Of a DNA stretch of 64,000 nucleotides, positions 34,417 through 43,172 are shown piece by piece (position 1 is the stretch's first letter; each line of letters begins with the position of its first letter). This DNA comes from Streptomyces cellostaticus (GTDB lineage: Bacteria; Actinomycetota; Actinomycetes; Streptomycetales; Streptomycetaceae). The position numbers and the translations under genes were made by a program. The stretch spans positions 140,562 to 204,561 of the forward strand of contig NZ_KQ948021.1 of NCBI RefSeq assembly GCF_001513965.1. Direction: 5' to 3'. The notes beneath the pieces are model-generated. The model had not been told where the DNA came from and did no database searches. It worked only from the letters and a program-made list of their open reading frames with translations.

Positions 34417-35407
34417 GGAAATCACGCTCGCCGCACAGGAGGGAACCCGGGCCTCCAGTCTGAAGGAACTGATCGAAGCCCACCTCTACATGCCCTTCGC
34501 CTTCCAGAGCAATCCGCACGAAGCCGAAGCGGTCGCCGGCGTCGACGCGTGGTTGCGCGCGCGAGGGCTGACCGACGAACCGGGTGTGGCGGCGATGATC
34601 GCCTATACCCGGCCGGCCGTGCTCGCGTCCTACAACAGCCCGACCGTGGACTCGGACATCCTCCAGATGGTGGCCAACCAAGTCGCCTACCAGTTCATCT
34701 TCGACGACCAGGCGGAAGAGTTCGGCCGACGGTCGCCGGGCCGGCTGCTGCCCATGCTGACCGAGAGCATCGCGATCCTGCGGGACGGCAAACCGCCCAG
34801 CACCCCGTTGGGGGCGGCCCTCGCCGATCTTCATCGGCAGGTCCAGGAACGATGCACACCGGCACAGGCCGCGCGATGGGCATGGCTGAGCCGCGAGTAC
34901 GTCCACGGCCTGCTGTACGAGGCGGTGGCCCAGAGCGACCGCTTCCCCGTACCCATCGACCTGTCCAACTCGATACGTTCGCTCACCGCGGGCGTCGAGC
35001 CGTTCTGCCCGCTGTACGAGGCGGCGCAACACTGCGAACTGCCTCCCGAGGACCTCTATCACCCCGCGATGCGGCGGCTGATGCGTCTGTCGGCCGATGC
35101 AGCGGTTTGGACGGCAGACCTGTTTTCCGCGGTGAAGGAACAGCGGACGGGCGGGCTGATCAATCTGGCCCTCGCCCACCAGCGCACACACCGATGCTCG
35201 CTGCCGGTGGCGGTCATGCTGGCCATCCAGCAGATCAACGACACGATCCACGAGTTCCAGAGGCACTGTGCGGAGACCAAACCGCAGTTGAGCCCTGCCG
35301 GAGTCGGCTACGTGGACGGCATGATCAACTGGATCCGCGGGTGCTACCACTGGTCCCGTACGGTGCCGCGCTACGCGGACACGGCGGTGGCCCCCGCTCT
35401 TCTCTGA
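34400..35407 (+). CDS. Class I terpene cyclase
   Basis: A 335-residue terpene synthase of normal bacterial length. The aspartate-rich motif is FIFDDQAEEF (Asp102, Asp103, Glu106), the diphosphate-sensor region SIRSLTAG (about 191-198), and the C-terminal WSRTVPRYAD has the Arg-Tyr pair. The NSE triad reads ADLFSAVKE (239-247), with Ala in place of the first metal-binding Asn. GTG at 34400 overlaps the P450 gene in another frame and has AGGTGAG upstream; earlier in-frame codons lie deep in the P450. Substrate size (C15 or C20) cannot be told by eye. Confidence 0.88.
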   Translation: MSTTHEEITLAAQEGTRASSLKELIEAHLYMPFAFQSNPHEAEAVAGVDAWLRARGLTDEPGVAAMIAYTRPAVLASYNSPTVDSDILQMVANQVAYQFIFDDQAEEFGRRSPGRLLPMLTESIAILRDGKPPSTPLGAALADLHRQVQERCTPAQAARWAWLSREYVHGLLYEAVAQSDRFPVPIDLSNSIRSLTAGVEPFCPLYEAAQHCELPPEDLYHPAMRRLMRLSADAAVWTADLFSAVKEQRTGGLINLALAHQRTHRCSLPVAVMLAIQQINDTIHEFQRHCAETKPQLSPAGVGYVDGMINWIRGCYHWSRTVPRYADTAVAPALL

Positions 35408-35664
35408 GCACGCTGTGCTCCCGCCCGTGCCGCGCGGCGGGCGCACAGCATTCGGGAACACCCGCTACCACTCCTTGTCGCAGCCCCGCTCCCGAGAGGG
35501 AGTCATTCGAGCCTCATTACCCAAAGGTCGGGCACACGAACCGATCCAGTGGATGTTTCCTTCTTCCGTGCGATGTTCGTATCTCATTACGGCCATCGGG
35601 TGTGCACCACGGGCGTACGCTCGCGCTGTCCTCCGAGGATCAACGACAGGAAGCGGTAGGGCAC

Positions 35665-38568
35665 ATGGCGCATGGGTCACGGCAATCGATCACCGAGTCC
35701 TGCCCCTTGCTCGAGCGTGACCGGGAACTCCAGGCGCTCGACGCTGCATTGTCGGACCTTCGCCACGCGACCGACGGCGTGCCGCGGACGTTGCCCGGCG
35801 GGCTGCTCGCCTTCACCGGGCCGGCCGGGCTGGGAAAGTCGGCGCTCATGGCCGAGGCGCGCACCCGCGCCACGGCCCACGGATTCACGGTGCTGTCGGG
35901 CCGGGGCGGCGAGAACGAACAGGAACTGGCGTTCCGCGTGGTGCGCCAGCTCGTCCAGCCCGCTCTGGCGTCGATGGGCGAAGAGGCACGTACCTTCCTG
36001 GGAAGTTGGTACGAGATCGTCGCCGTCGCGCTCGGTCTCGAGGCGTCGGACACCGCCCATGCCCCCGACCCGACGGGAGTGCGGGACGGCCTCGACTGGG
36101 TGATGACGCGCCTCGCGGTGCAGAAGGCGCCCGTCGTCCTGCTCCTGGACGATCTGCACTGGGCCGATGTCGAATCCCTCAGCTGGCTCACCTCCTTCGC
36201 GTCACGGGCCGCGGACCTTCCGCTCCTCATCGTGGTCGCCTACCGGCCCGACGAACTGCCGCCCGAGGCCGCCGCTTTCCGCGCTCTCGTGGCACGGCAC
36301 GGGAACCGTCCGCACACTCTGGCGCCGCTGAGCGCCACCGCCGTGGCGCGGATCGTCAGAGATGAAGTGGGAGACCTAGCCGAGGACGACTTCTGCGAAG
36401 AATGCCGGACGGTCACCGGCGGGAACCCGTTCGAGGCGGTCGAACTCGCCATCGGGCTCGGCGAGCAGAATCTGAAGGGCAGGCAGGACGAGTTGCCCGC
36501 GATGCGGAACGTCGCCGCTGCCGTCAAAGGCCCCGGTCTGCTCGAGCGTCTTCGCCGGCTGGGCACGACCACGGTCCGCTTCGCGTACGCAACGGCCGTA
36601 CTCGGTGCGCCCGCTTCACTGGAGCTCGCGGCCACCATCGCCGTGGTCGGCAGTGAGGAAGCCGCCGAGGCGGCCGAGCGGTTGCGTGTCGGCCGGTTCC
36701 TGGCCGACAGCCCCGGCCCCGGGGGCCTCGAGTTCGCTCACCCGCTGATCGCCACGACGATCTACCGCTCCATCCCTTCGCACCTGCGGGTCGGCATGCA
36801 CGACGCAGCCGCTCAGGCCGTCCATGCGGCGGGGCTCGGCCCCACGGCGGCCGCCCGGCATCTGTTGGAGGTCCCCTGCGAGGGCCGGCCTGAGGTCGTC
36901 GAATGCCTGCGCGAGGCCGCCCGCGAGTACCTGCGCGCCGGGGCCCCGGAAGCCGCCCGGCGGGTCCTGGCCCGTGCGCTGCAGGAGCCCCCGGCGACGG
37001 AGGACCGTGCCGCGCTTCTCCACGAGCTCGCGGGTTCGACCTTTCTGATCGAACCCACCGCCACGGTCACCCATCTCCGGGAGGCGCTGGCTCAGCCCGG
37101 CGTCGATCCCGAACTTCGTGCCTCCATCGTCTACCGGCTGACGCAGGCGCTGGCCCACACCGACCAGCTGGCCGAGGCGGCGACCGTGGCCGGCGAGGAG
37201 GCGCACCAGACCGCCCATCCCCGCGTCCGACTGCGCATGCAGGCCGATCATTTCGTCTGGAGCGCGTTCCGCACCGACGAGCCCGACGCCCCCGCCCGCT
37301 CGCGCAGGCTTTCCCGGCTGGCCGAGCGACTGACCGGCCGCAGTCTGGAGGAGCGGTACATCCTGGGCCTGCGGGCCTGGGACGCCGTGGTGCGCGGCGA
37401 GCCGCGGCAGACCGTCCTCGCGTGTGCCGAGAAGGCCCTGCGCAGCGGAATGAGCTGGACCGAGGAGAACAGGGGCTTCGAGGTGCCCGTCTCCGTCGCC
37501 CTGGTCTTCATGTACTGCGACCAGCCACGACGGGCCGAGGAACTGTTCACCAAGGGTATGCGGGAGTGCGAGCGGAAGGGTTGGCGCGGCTCCCACCTGG
37601 CCCTCGGCCAGACCCTCTTCGGCTACATCCGCTACCGTCGCGGCTGCCTGGCCGACGCGGAGGACCTGGCACGGGAGGGCCTGCGCACCGCCGACAAGGT
37701 GGAAGGGGCGGTACCCGCCCAGTGGTTCGCCATCGGCATCCTCATCCAGACCCTGCTGGCCCGTGGGCGCACCACCGACGCGCGACAGCTCGCGGACACC
37801 TACCGCTACGGTGAAGTCGTCCCGAACGCCGTCATCTACCCCGATCCCCGCACCGTGTACGCCGAACTGCTTCTGGCGGAGGGGCGGCACGCCGAGGCGG
37901 AGCGCCTGTTGTCCGCCGTCGGGGACTGGCTGGAGGGCCGGGCCTGGCGCAATCCCGCCTGGTGCCGCTGGCAGCTGAGCCTCGCGTCCGCCGTCGCCTC
38001 CAGCGCCCCCGACCGGGCGGTCTCGCTCGCCCGGGAAGCCGTCAAGCGGGCCCGGGATTTCGGTGCGGCCTCCGCGATCGGCCAGGCGCTCCACACCGAG
38101 GCCGAGGTGACCGGCGGACCGGCCGCGCTCGACCTGTACACGGAGGCCGTGGAACACCTGGAACGGTCACCCGCCTCGTACGAGTTGGCCCGTGCCCTGG
38201 TCGGCCACGGCGCCGCGCTGTCGCGGCACGGCCGGCTCCAGGAGGCCGCGGACCGGCTCTACCAGGGTCTGGAAGGCGCCGTCCACTGCGGTGCCGAGGC
38301 CTTGGCCGGCCGGGCCCGGGAAGAGCTCTCGGCAGCCGGGCTGCGACCACTGCCCCTGCGCTACGCACAGACGGACACGCTCACGGCCCAGGAACGCCGG
38401 ACCGCCGAACTGACGGCCCAGGGCCACCCGGTGGCTGTGGTCGCGAAGCAACTGCGCCTCACCGAACAAGGCGTGCGGCACCTGCTCGCCTCCGTCTACC
38501 GCAAGATCGGCACTGATGCGGCCGACCTCGCCAGAGCCCTGGAGACCTTCCCCCGCCCCCGGCCATGA
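35665..38568 (+). CDS. LAL-family transcriptional regulator (AAA+ ATPase, LuxR HTH)
   Basis: A 967-residue regulator. Walker A is GPAGLGKSA (residues 52-60), Walker B VVLLLDDLHWAD (157-168), then sensor-like segments, a long TPR-like helical region (about 380-890) and a C-terminal LuxR helix-turn-helix (LTAQERRTAELTAQG, then GVRHLLASVYRKIGTD). ATG at 35665 has GGTAGGG nearby; the 257-bp upstream space (35408-35664) separates it from the terpene synthase and contains CTCATTAC twice. LAL proteins are usually pathway-specific activators, so it may control the P450-cyclase operon. A decayed relative lies at about 15.0-16.0 kb. Confidence 0.9.
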   Translation: MAHGSRQSITESCPLLERDRELQALDAALSDLRHATDGVPRTLPGGLLAFTGPAGLGKSALMAEARTRATAHGFTVLSGRGGENEQELAFRVVRQLVQPALASMGEEARTFLGSWYEIVAVALGLEASDTAHAPDPTGVRDGLDWVMTRLAVQKAPVVLLLDDLHWADVESLSWLTSFASRAADLPLLIVVAYRPDELPPEAAAFRALVARHGNRPHTLAPLSATAVARIVRDEVGDLAEDDFCEECRTVTGGNPFEAVELAIGLGEQNLKGRQDELPAMRNVAAAVKGPGLLERLRRLGTTTVRFAYATAVLGAPASLELAATIAVVGSEEAAEAAERLRVGRFLADSPGPGGLEFAHPLIATTIYRSIPSHLRVGMHDAAAQAVHAAGLGPTAAARHLLEVPCEGRPEVVECLREAAREYLRAGAPEAARRVLARALQEPPATEDRAALLHELAGSTFLIEPTATVTHLREALAQPGVDPELRASIVYRLTQALAHTDQLAEAATVAGEEAHQTAHPRVRLRMQADHFVWSAFRTDEPDAPARSRRLSRLAERLTGRSLEERYILGLRAWDAVVRGEPRQTVLACAEKALRSGMSWTEENRGFEVPVSVALVFMYCDQPRRAEELFTKGMRECERKGWRGSHLALGQTLFGYIRYRRGCLADAEDLAREGLRTADKVEGAVPAQWFAIGILIQTLLARGRTTDARQLADTYRYGEVVPNAVIYPDPRTVYAELLLAEGRHAEAERLLSAVGDWLEGRAWRNPAWCRWQLSLASAVASSAPDRAVSLAREAVKRARDFGAASAIGQALHTEAEVTGGPAALDLYTEAVEHLERSPASYELARALVGHGAALSRHGRLQEAADRLYQGLEGAVHCGAEALAGRAREELSAAGLRPLPLRYAQTDTLTAQERRTAELTAQGHPVAVVAKQLRLTEQGVRHLLASVYRKIGTDAADLARALETFPRPRP

Positions 38569-38574
38569 GCGACG

Positions 38575-38596
38575 GCGCCCCCGTCACACGGGGCGC
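38575..38596. terminator. Hairpin between convergent LAL and ligase genes
   Basis: Arms GCGCCCCCGT and ACGGGGCGC with a 3-nt loop and a one-base bulge. It starts 7 nt after the regulator stop and contains the stop codon of the opposite ligase gene, so it may terminate both. Confidence 0.5.
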
Positions 38597-40134
38597 GTCC
38601 GTCCCTCCCAGTACGGCTCTCGCAGTCGTCGCTTGTACAGCTTCCCGTTGGGGTCGCGGGGCATGTCGGCGATGAAGTCGATGCTCTTGGGGCGCTTGTA
38701 GCCGGCGAGTTGTCCGGAGCAGTGGGCGAGGAGGACGGCGGCCAGGTCCGGTCCGGGTTCGTGGCCCGGGGCCGGTTCCACGACGGCCTTGACCTCCTCG
38801 CCCCAGTCGTCGTGCGGGATGCCGAAGGCGGCGGCGTCGGCGACGGCGGGGTGGGCGAGCAGCACGGACTCGATCTCGGCCGGGTAGATGTTGACCCCGC
38901 CGGAGATGATCATGTCGATCTTGCGGTCGCGGAGGAAGAGGTAGCCGTCCTCGTCCAGGTAGCCGAGGTCGCCGACGGTGAAGAAGTCGCCGATGCGGTT
39001 CTTGCGGGTCTTGGTCTCGTCCTTGTGGTACGAGAACCCGCCGGTGCTCATCTTCATGTAGACGGTGCCCAGGCGGCCGGGCGGGAGCCGGTTGCCGTCG
39101 TCGTCGAAGACCGCGAGTTCGCTGATGGGCCAGGCCTTGCCCACCGTGCCGGGCTTCTTCAGCCAGTCCTCGGCGGTGGCGAAGGCTCCGCCGCCCTCGC
39201 TGGCCGCGTAGTACTCCTCCACACAGTGCCCCCACCAGTCGATCATGGCTCGCTTCACATGGTCCGGGCAGGGGGCGGCGCCGTGGATGGCGTGCCGCAT
39301 GGACGAGACGTCGTACCGGTCCCGTACCTCGCCCGGGAGCGCCAGCAGGCGGTGGAACTGGGTCGGGACCATATGGGTGTGGGTGCACCTGTGGGTGTCG
39401 ATGAGGCGGAGCATCTCCTCGGGTGTCCACTTGTCCATGAGCACCAGGTGGTGGCCGAGGTGCAGGGACGCGCTCGCGAACTGGAGGACGGCCGTGTGGT
39501 AGAGCGGCGAGCAGACGAGGTGGACGTTGTCGTCGAAGGGCCGGATGCCGAAGATGACGAGGAAGCCGCCGAGGTAGGCCTCCTCGGGGGGCTTGCCGGG
39601 CAGCGGACGGCGGATGCCGCGCGGGCGTCCCGTCGTGCCGGAGGTGTAGTTCATGACCCAGCCGAGCGTGCGTTCGGCGGGCGCCGACTCGGGCTGTCCG
39701 TCGAGGAGTTCGGCGTACGGCCGGAAGCCCTCGACCGCGCCTACCGCATAGCGGTGGGCGGGCGGCAGACCGGCCTCGTCGGCGGCCTGGCGGGCCGATG
39801 CGGCGAAGCGCTCGTGGGCGATGAGCACCTTGGCGCCGGAGTCAGCGACGATCCAGGCTATCTCGGGCCCGACCAGGTGGTGGTTGACCGGGACGAGGTA
39901 GAACCCGGCCTGGGTGGCGGCCAGATGGGCGGTGAAGAACTCGACGCCGTTGGGCAGGACGACGGCGAAGGCGTCGCCGCGCTCGAGGCCCGCCGCGCGC
40001 AGCCCGTGAACGAGCCGGTTGGCGGCGGCGTGCAGCCGTCCGGCGGTCCACTGCTCGCCGTCGGGGGCGATCAGGACCGTGCGGTCGGGATCCTGGGCGG
40101 CCTGGGCCCAGAAGCCGGCGGGGGGTGTGCTCAC
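38584..40134 (-). CDS. Acyl-CoA synthetase (516 aa), operon with a nitronate monooxygenase-like gene
   Basis: ANL ligase with NYTSGTTGRPRGIRRP (P-loop), EEYYAASEGGGAF, FTVGDLGYLDEDGYLF, RKIDMIISGGVNIYPAEIE (hinge) and the terminal DPNGKLYKRR lysine. This set resembles the bile-acid/steroid and FadD13-type CoA ligases. GTG at 40134 makes a GTGA overlap with the stop of the upstream gene, so the two are coupled. Probably acts early in degradation of a large carboxylic acid. Confidence 0.87.
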   Translation of the reverse strand: MSTPPAGFWAQAAQDPDRTVLIAPDGEQWTAGRLHAAANRLVHGLRAAGLERGDAFAVVLPNGVEFFTAHLAATQAGFYLVPVNHHLVGPEIAWIVADSGAKVLIAHERFAASARQAADEAGLPPAHRYAVGAVEGFRPYAELLDGQPESAPAERTLGWVMNYTSGTTGRPRGIRRPLPGKPPEEAYLGGFLVIFGIRPFDDNVHLVCSPLYHTAVLQFASASLHLGHHLVLMDKWTPEEMLRLIDTHRCTHTHMVPTQFHRLLALPGEVRDRYDVSSMRHAIHGAAPCPDHVKRAMIDWWGHCVEEYYAASEGGGAFATAEDWLKKPGTVGKAWPISELAVFDDDGNRLPPGRLGTVYMKMSTGGFSYHKDETKTRKNRIGDFFTVGDLGYLDEDGYLFLRDRKIDMIISGGVNIYPAEIESVLLAHPAVADAAAFGIPHDDWGEEVKAVVEPAPGHEPGPDLAAVLLAHCSGQLAGYKRPKSIDFIADMPRDPNGKLYKRRLREPYWEGRTRPV

Positions 40135-41243
40135 GACGGGCCGCTCCTTCCGGCGATGCGGTTGATGCGGTCGACGGCCTGCTCGAAGCCGCGGGTGAGG
40201 TCGTCGAAGACGGCCTGGACGCTGCGCTCGCTGGTCATCCGGCCGACGATCTGGCCGACCGGCGTGCCGAGCAGAGACTCGACCTCGTACTTCTGGATGC
40301 GGGAGACCGCCTCGGCGACCAGCAGGCCCTGCAACGGCATGGGCAGCGTGCCGGGCCCGGCCGGGTCGTCCCAGGCTTCGGTCCACTCGGTCCGCAGCTG
40401 ACGTGCGGGCTTGCCGGTCAGGGCGCGGGAGCGGATGGTGTCGCCGGACCCGGCGGCGAGGAGCTTGCGGGTCAGCGCGGGCGAGTGGAGGTCGGCTTCT
40501 GTGGTGGTCAGCCATATGGAGCCCAGCCACACACCCTGGGCTCCGAGGGTGAGGGCGGCCGCCACCTGCTGTCCGCTGCCGATGCCTCCGGCGGCCAGCA
40601 CGGGCAGTGGATCGACCGCCTCGACGACCTCGGGGGTCAGCACCATGGAGGCGATCTCCCCCGTGTGTCCGCCGGCCTCGTAGCCCTGGGCCACGACGAT
40701 GTCGATGCCCGCCTCCTGGTGCTTGCGGGCGTGCCGGGCGCTGCCCGCGAGCGCGGCGACCAGGACGTTCCGGTCGTGGGCGCGGGCGACGACGTCGGCG
40801 GGCGGGGAGCCGAGGGCGTTGGCGAGCAGCCTGATCGGGTAGTCGAAGGCGACGTCGAGCTGGGTGCGGGCGACCTGTTCCATCCACCCGGTGATGCGCC
40901 ACCCGGAGGCCTCGCCCTCGGCCAGTTCGGGCACCCCGTACGTGGCGAGCGTGTCGCGCACGAACTGCCGGTGCCCCTCGGGGATCATCGCCTCGACCTC
41001 CGCCTCGGAGACGCCCGCCACCTTCTTCGCGGGCATCACCACGTCCAGCCCGTAGGGGCGGCCACCGACGTGCGCCTCGATCCAGTCGAGGTCCCGTTTG
41101 AGGTCGTCGGGGGCGGTGTAGCGGACCGCGCCGAGCACGCCGAAGCCGCCGGCCCGGCTGATGGCCGCGGCGACGGCGGGGAACGGCGTGAAGCCGAAGA
41201 CGGCGTGCTCGACTCCCAGTTTCCTGCTCAGCTCCGTCTGCAT
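40131..41243 (-). CDS. Nitronate monooxygenase-like FMN enzyme (IpdC-type candidate)
   Basis: A 370-residue TIM-barrel flavoprotein. Motifs are GGFGVLGAVRYTAPDDL, IVVAQGYEAGGHTGE (FMN/active-site region), VLAAGGIGSGQQVAAAL and GAQGVWLGSIWLTTTEAD. Members are named 2-nitropropane dioxygenases, but in mycobacteria one (IpdC) is a CoA-thioester reductase of steroid-ring catabolism. Coupling to an acyl-CoA ligase and a TetR-like operator 43 bp upstream favours a CoA-related role here. ATG at 41243 has no clear ribosome site; the transcript may be leaderless. Confidence 0.82.
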   Translation of the reverse strand: MQTELSRKLGVEHAVFGFTPFPAVAAAISRAGGFGVLGAVRYTAPDDLKRDLDWIEAHVGGRPYGLDVVMPAKKVAGVSEAEVEAMIPEGHRQFVRDTLATYGVPELAEGEASGWRITGWMEQVARTQLDVAFDYPIRLLANALGSPPADVVARAHDRNVLVAALAGSARHARKHQEAGIDIVVAQGYEAGGHTGEIASMVLTPEVVEAVDPLPVLAAGGIGSGQQVAAALTLGAQGVWLGSIWLTTTEADLHSPALTRKLLAAGSGDTIRSRALTGKPARQLRTEWTEAWDDPAGPGTLPMPLQGLLVAEAVSRIQKYEVESLLGTPVGQIVGRMTSERSVQAVFDDLTRGFEQAVDRINRIAGRSGPS

Positions 41244-41285
41244 GGGCGCAGGATGCCGCAGTCGCCCGGACGACGGAAGAGTCTT

Positions 41286-41302
41286 TCTGATGCTCCGTCA
41301 GA
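41286..41302. promoter_or_regulatory. TetR-like operator, second copy
   Basis: TCTGAT-GCTCC-GTCAGA, an inverted repeat with one mismatch, 43 bp upstream of the nitronate monooxygenase-like gene and about 80 bp before the divergent exported hydrolase. It matches the operator at 25193-25209 in length, arm sequence and flanks (TTT before, TT after). Confidence 0.55.
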
Positions 41303-41381
41303 TTCCGGTCGGATTCATGTTCACTCCGGGGGACCCGCACGCCTCATTGACACATCCCGCACCCGACAGGACAGTTTCACG

Positions 41382-43154
41382 ATGACCGATGAGGTGGCCG
41401 TCAGACTCACCCGCCGTCAACTGGGCGCCCTGACCCTGGGCGGTGCCCTCGCCCTCGCCCTCTTACCCGCCGGCCCGGCCGAAGCCGCCGCCGCGCCCGG
41501 CGCTCACCACCCCACCCTGCACCACGGCTCCGCGGAACGCGCCGGCCTCGTCCCGGACCACCTGCGCCGGCTCGTCACCGATGCCGAAACGTTCCTCGGC
41601 CCCTCCCCCAAGCATCCCTGGTACGCGGGCGCCGTCCTGCTCGCCGGGCGCGGCGGGACCGTGGCCCTGCACCGGCCGATCGGCATGGCGGTGCGCTATG
41701 CGGGATACGACGAGAGGACCGACACCGGCATCGAGTTCCCGCTTGATCGGCAGATCCCGATGGCCGAGGACACCGTCTTCGACCTCGCCTCGGTCTCCAA
41801 GCTCTTCACCTCGCTGCTCGCCGTGCAGCAGCTGGAACGCGGCACGCTGGAGCTGGAGGCGACCGTCGCCTCGTACCTCCCTGACTTCGGACAGGCCGGC
41901 AAGCAGCGGATCACGATCCGTCAGCTCCTCACCCACACCTCGGGGTTCCGCGACTGGATCCCGCTCTACAGTGCGCCGACGTACGAGGAGAAGCTCCGCC
42001 TCATCTGGAACGAGGCGCCGCTCAACCCGCCCGGCACGGCCTACCTCTACTCGGACCTCAACCTGATCTCCCTCCAGCTCGTCCTGGAGAAGATCACCGG
42101 CCGGCCCCTCGACGCCCTGCTGCACGAGGAGGTCACCGCCCCGCTCGGCCTCACCCGCACCCGCTACAACCCGCCCGCGTCCTGGCAGCCGGAGATCGCC
42201 GCCACGGAGGACGCCCGCCCGCCCTGGTCGGGGCTGGACCGCGGGCTCGTGTGGGGCGAGGTGCACGACGAGAACGCCTACAGCCTCGGCGGGGTCGCGG
42301 GCCACGCGGGGGTGTTCTCCTGCGCCTGGGACCTCGCGGTCCTCGGCCGCACGCTGCTCAACGGCGGTGCCTACGGCCGTACGCGGATCCTGGAGCAGGA
42401 GTCGGTGGACCTGATGTTCACGAACTTCAACACCGCTTTCCCCGGCCACGAGCACGGTCTCGGCTTCGAGCTCTACCAGCACTGGTACATGGGCGCGATG
42501 GCCACCCCGCGCACCGCGGGCCACACCGGGTTCACCGGCACCTCGCTGGTGCTCGACCCGACGACCGACTCCTTCCTCGTCGTGCTGGGCAACTCCGTTC
42601 ATCCGGTGCGCACGTGGCGGTCCGGGTCCGCGCCCCGGGTCGCCGCGGGCACCCACCTGGCCCGCGCCGTACCGGTCCGCCCGGCCCGCGGCCGTACCGC
42701 CTGGTTCTCCGGAACCGCCGACGCCACGACCGCGACCCTCACCCTGCCCGCGGTCGACACCTCGCCCGGTACCGCGCGGCTGCGCTGCGCCCTGTGGTGG
42801 GACACCGAGCCCTCCTCGGACGTTCTCGTCCTGGAGGCCGCCACGGACGGCGGCACCGCCTGGGAGCCGGTGCCGTTCACCACCGAGCGCCGCGGCGAGG
42901 AACCGCAGGAGCACCCCGCGGGTTCGGTGACCGGCTGGTCCGGTCGCGTCTGGCACCAGCTGACCGCCGCGCTGCCGGCCGCCCGGCAGCTCACGGTGCG
43001 CTGGCGGTACGCCACCGACGGGCGGTACGTCGGCCGCGGCGCCTACGTCGACGCAGCGCGCATCGAGTCGGACGGCGAAGTCGTCTTCGACGAGGCGCGG
43101 CCCGCGGACGCGGCACGGATCGAGGCGGTGGGGTGGACGGCTTCGGCCGACTGA
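41382..43154 (+). CDS. Tat-exported serine beta-lactamase-fold hydrolase
   Basis: A 590-residue secreted protein. A Tat-type signal (LTRRQLGALTLGG) spans residues 9-38. The beta-lactamase/esterase domain has the SxxK pair in ASVSKLF (Ser137, Lys140), YSD near residue 223 and HTG in GHTGFTG. The last 170 residues are a beta-rich module (TARLRCALWWDTEPSSDVLV). Such proteins are more often esterases or peptidases than resistance enzymes. Codon 28 (41463-41465) is TTA, again suggesting bldA control. ATG at 41382 has AGGACA upstream. Confidence 0.85.
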   Translation: MTDEVAVRLTRRQLGALTLGGALALALLPAGPAEAAAAPGAHHPTLHHGSAERAGLVPDHLRRLVTDAETFLGPSPKHPWYAGAVLLAGRGGTVALHRPIGMAVRYAGYDERTDTGIEFPLDRQIPMAEDTVFDLASVSKLFTSLLAVQQLERGTLELEATVASYLPDFGQAGKQRITIRQLLTHTSGFRDWIPLYSAPTYEEKLRLIWNEAPLNPPGTAYLYSDLNLISLQLVLEKITGRPLDALLHEEVTAPLGLTRTRYNPPASWQPEIAATEDARPPWSGLDRGLVWGEVHDENAYSLGGVAGHAGVFSCAWDLAVLGRTLLNGGAYGRTRILEQESVDLMFTNFNTAFPGHEHGLGFELYQHWYMGAMATPRTAGHTGFTGTSLVLDPTTDSFLVVLGNSVHPVRTWRSGSAPRVAAGTHLARAVPVRPARGRTAWFSGTADATTATLTLPAVDTSPGTARLRCALWWDTEPSSDVLVLEAATDGGTAWEPVPFTTERRGEEPQEHPAGSVTGWSGRVWHQLTAALPAARQLTVRWRYATDGRYVGRGAYVDAARIESDGEVVFDEARPADAARIEAVGWTASAD

Positions 43155-43172
43155 TGCCCTCCGCCGAGGCCG

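Noticed and set aside
38584..41340. 918-codon minus-strand frame as one fusion protein
   Set aside because: Its N-terminal half is an Arg/Pro-rich shadow of the nitronate monooxygenase-like gene; the real ligase starts at GTG 40134 in a GTGA overlap.
41382..43154. Antibiotic-resistance beta-lactamase
   Set aside because: The SxxK, YSD and HTG pattern and large C-terminal module fit esterase/peptidase-type relatives; resistance cannot be supported.
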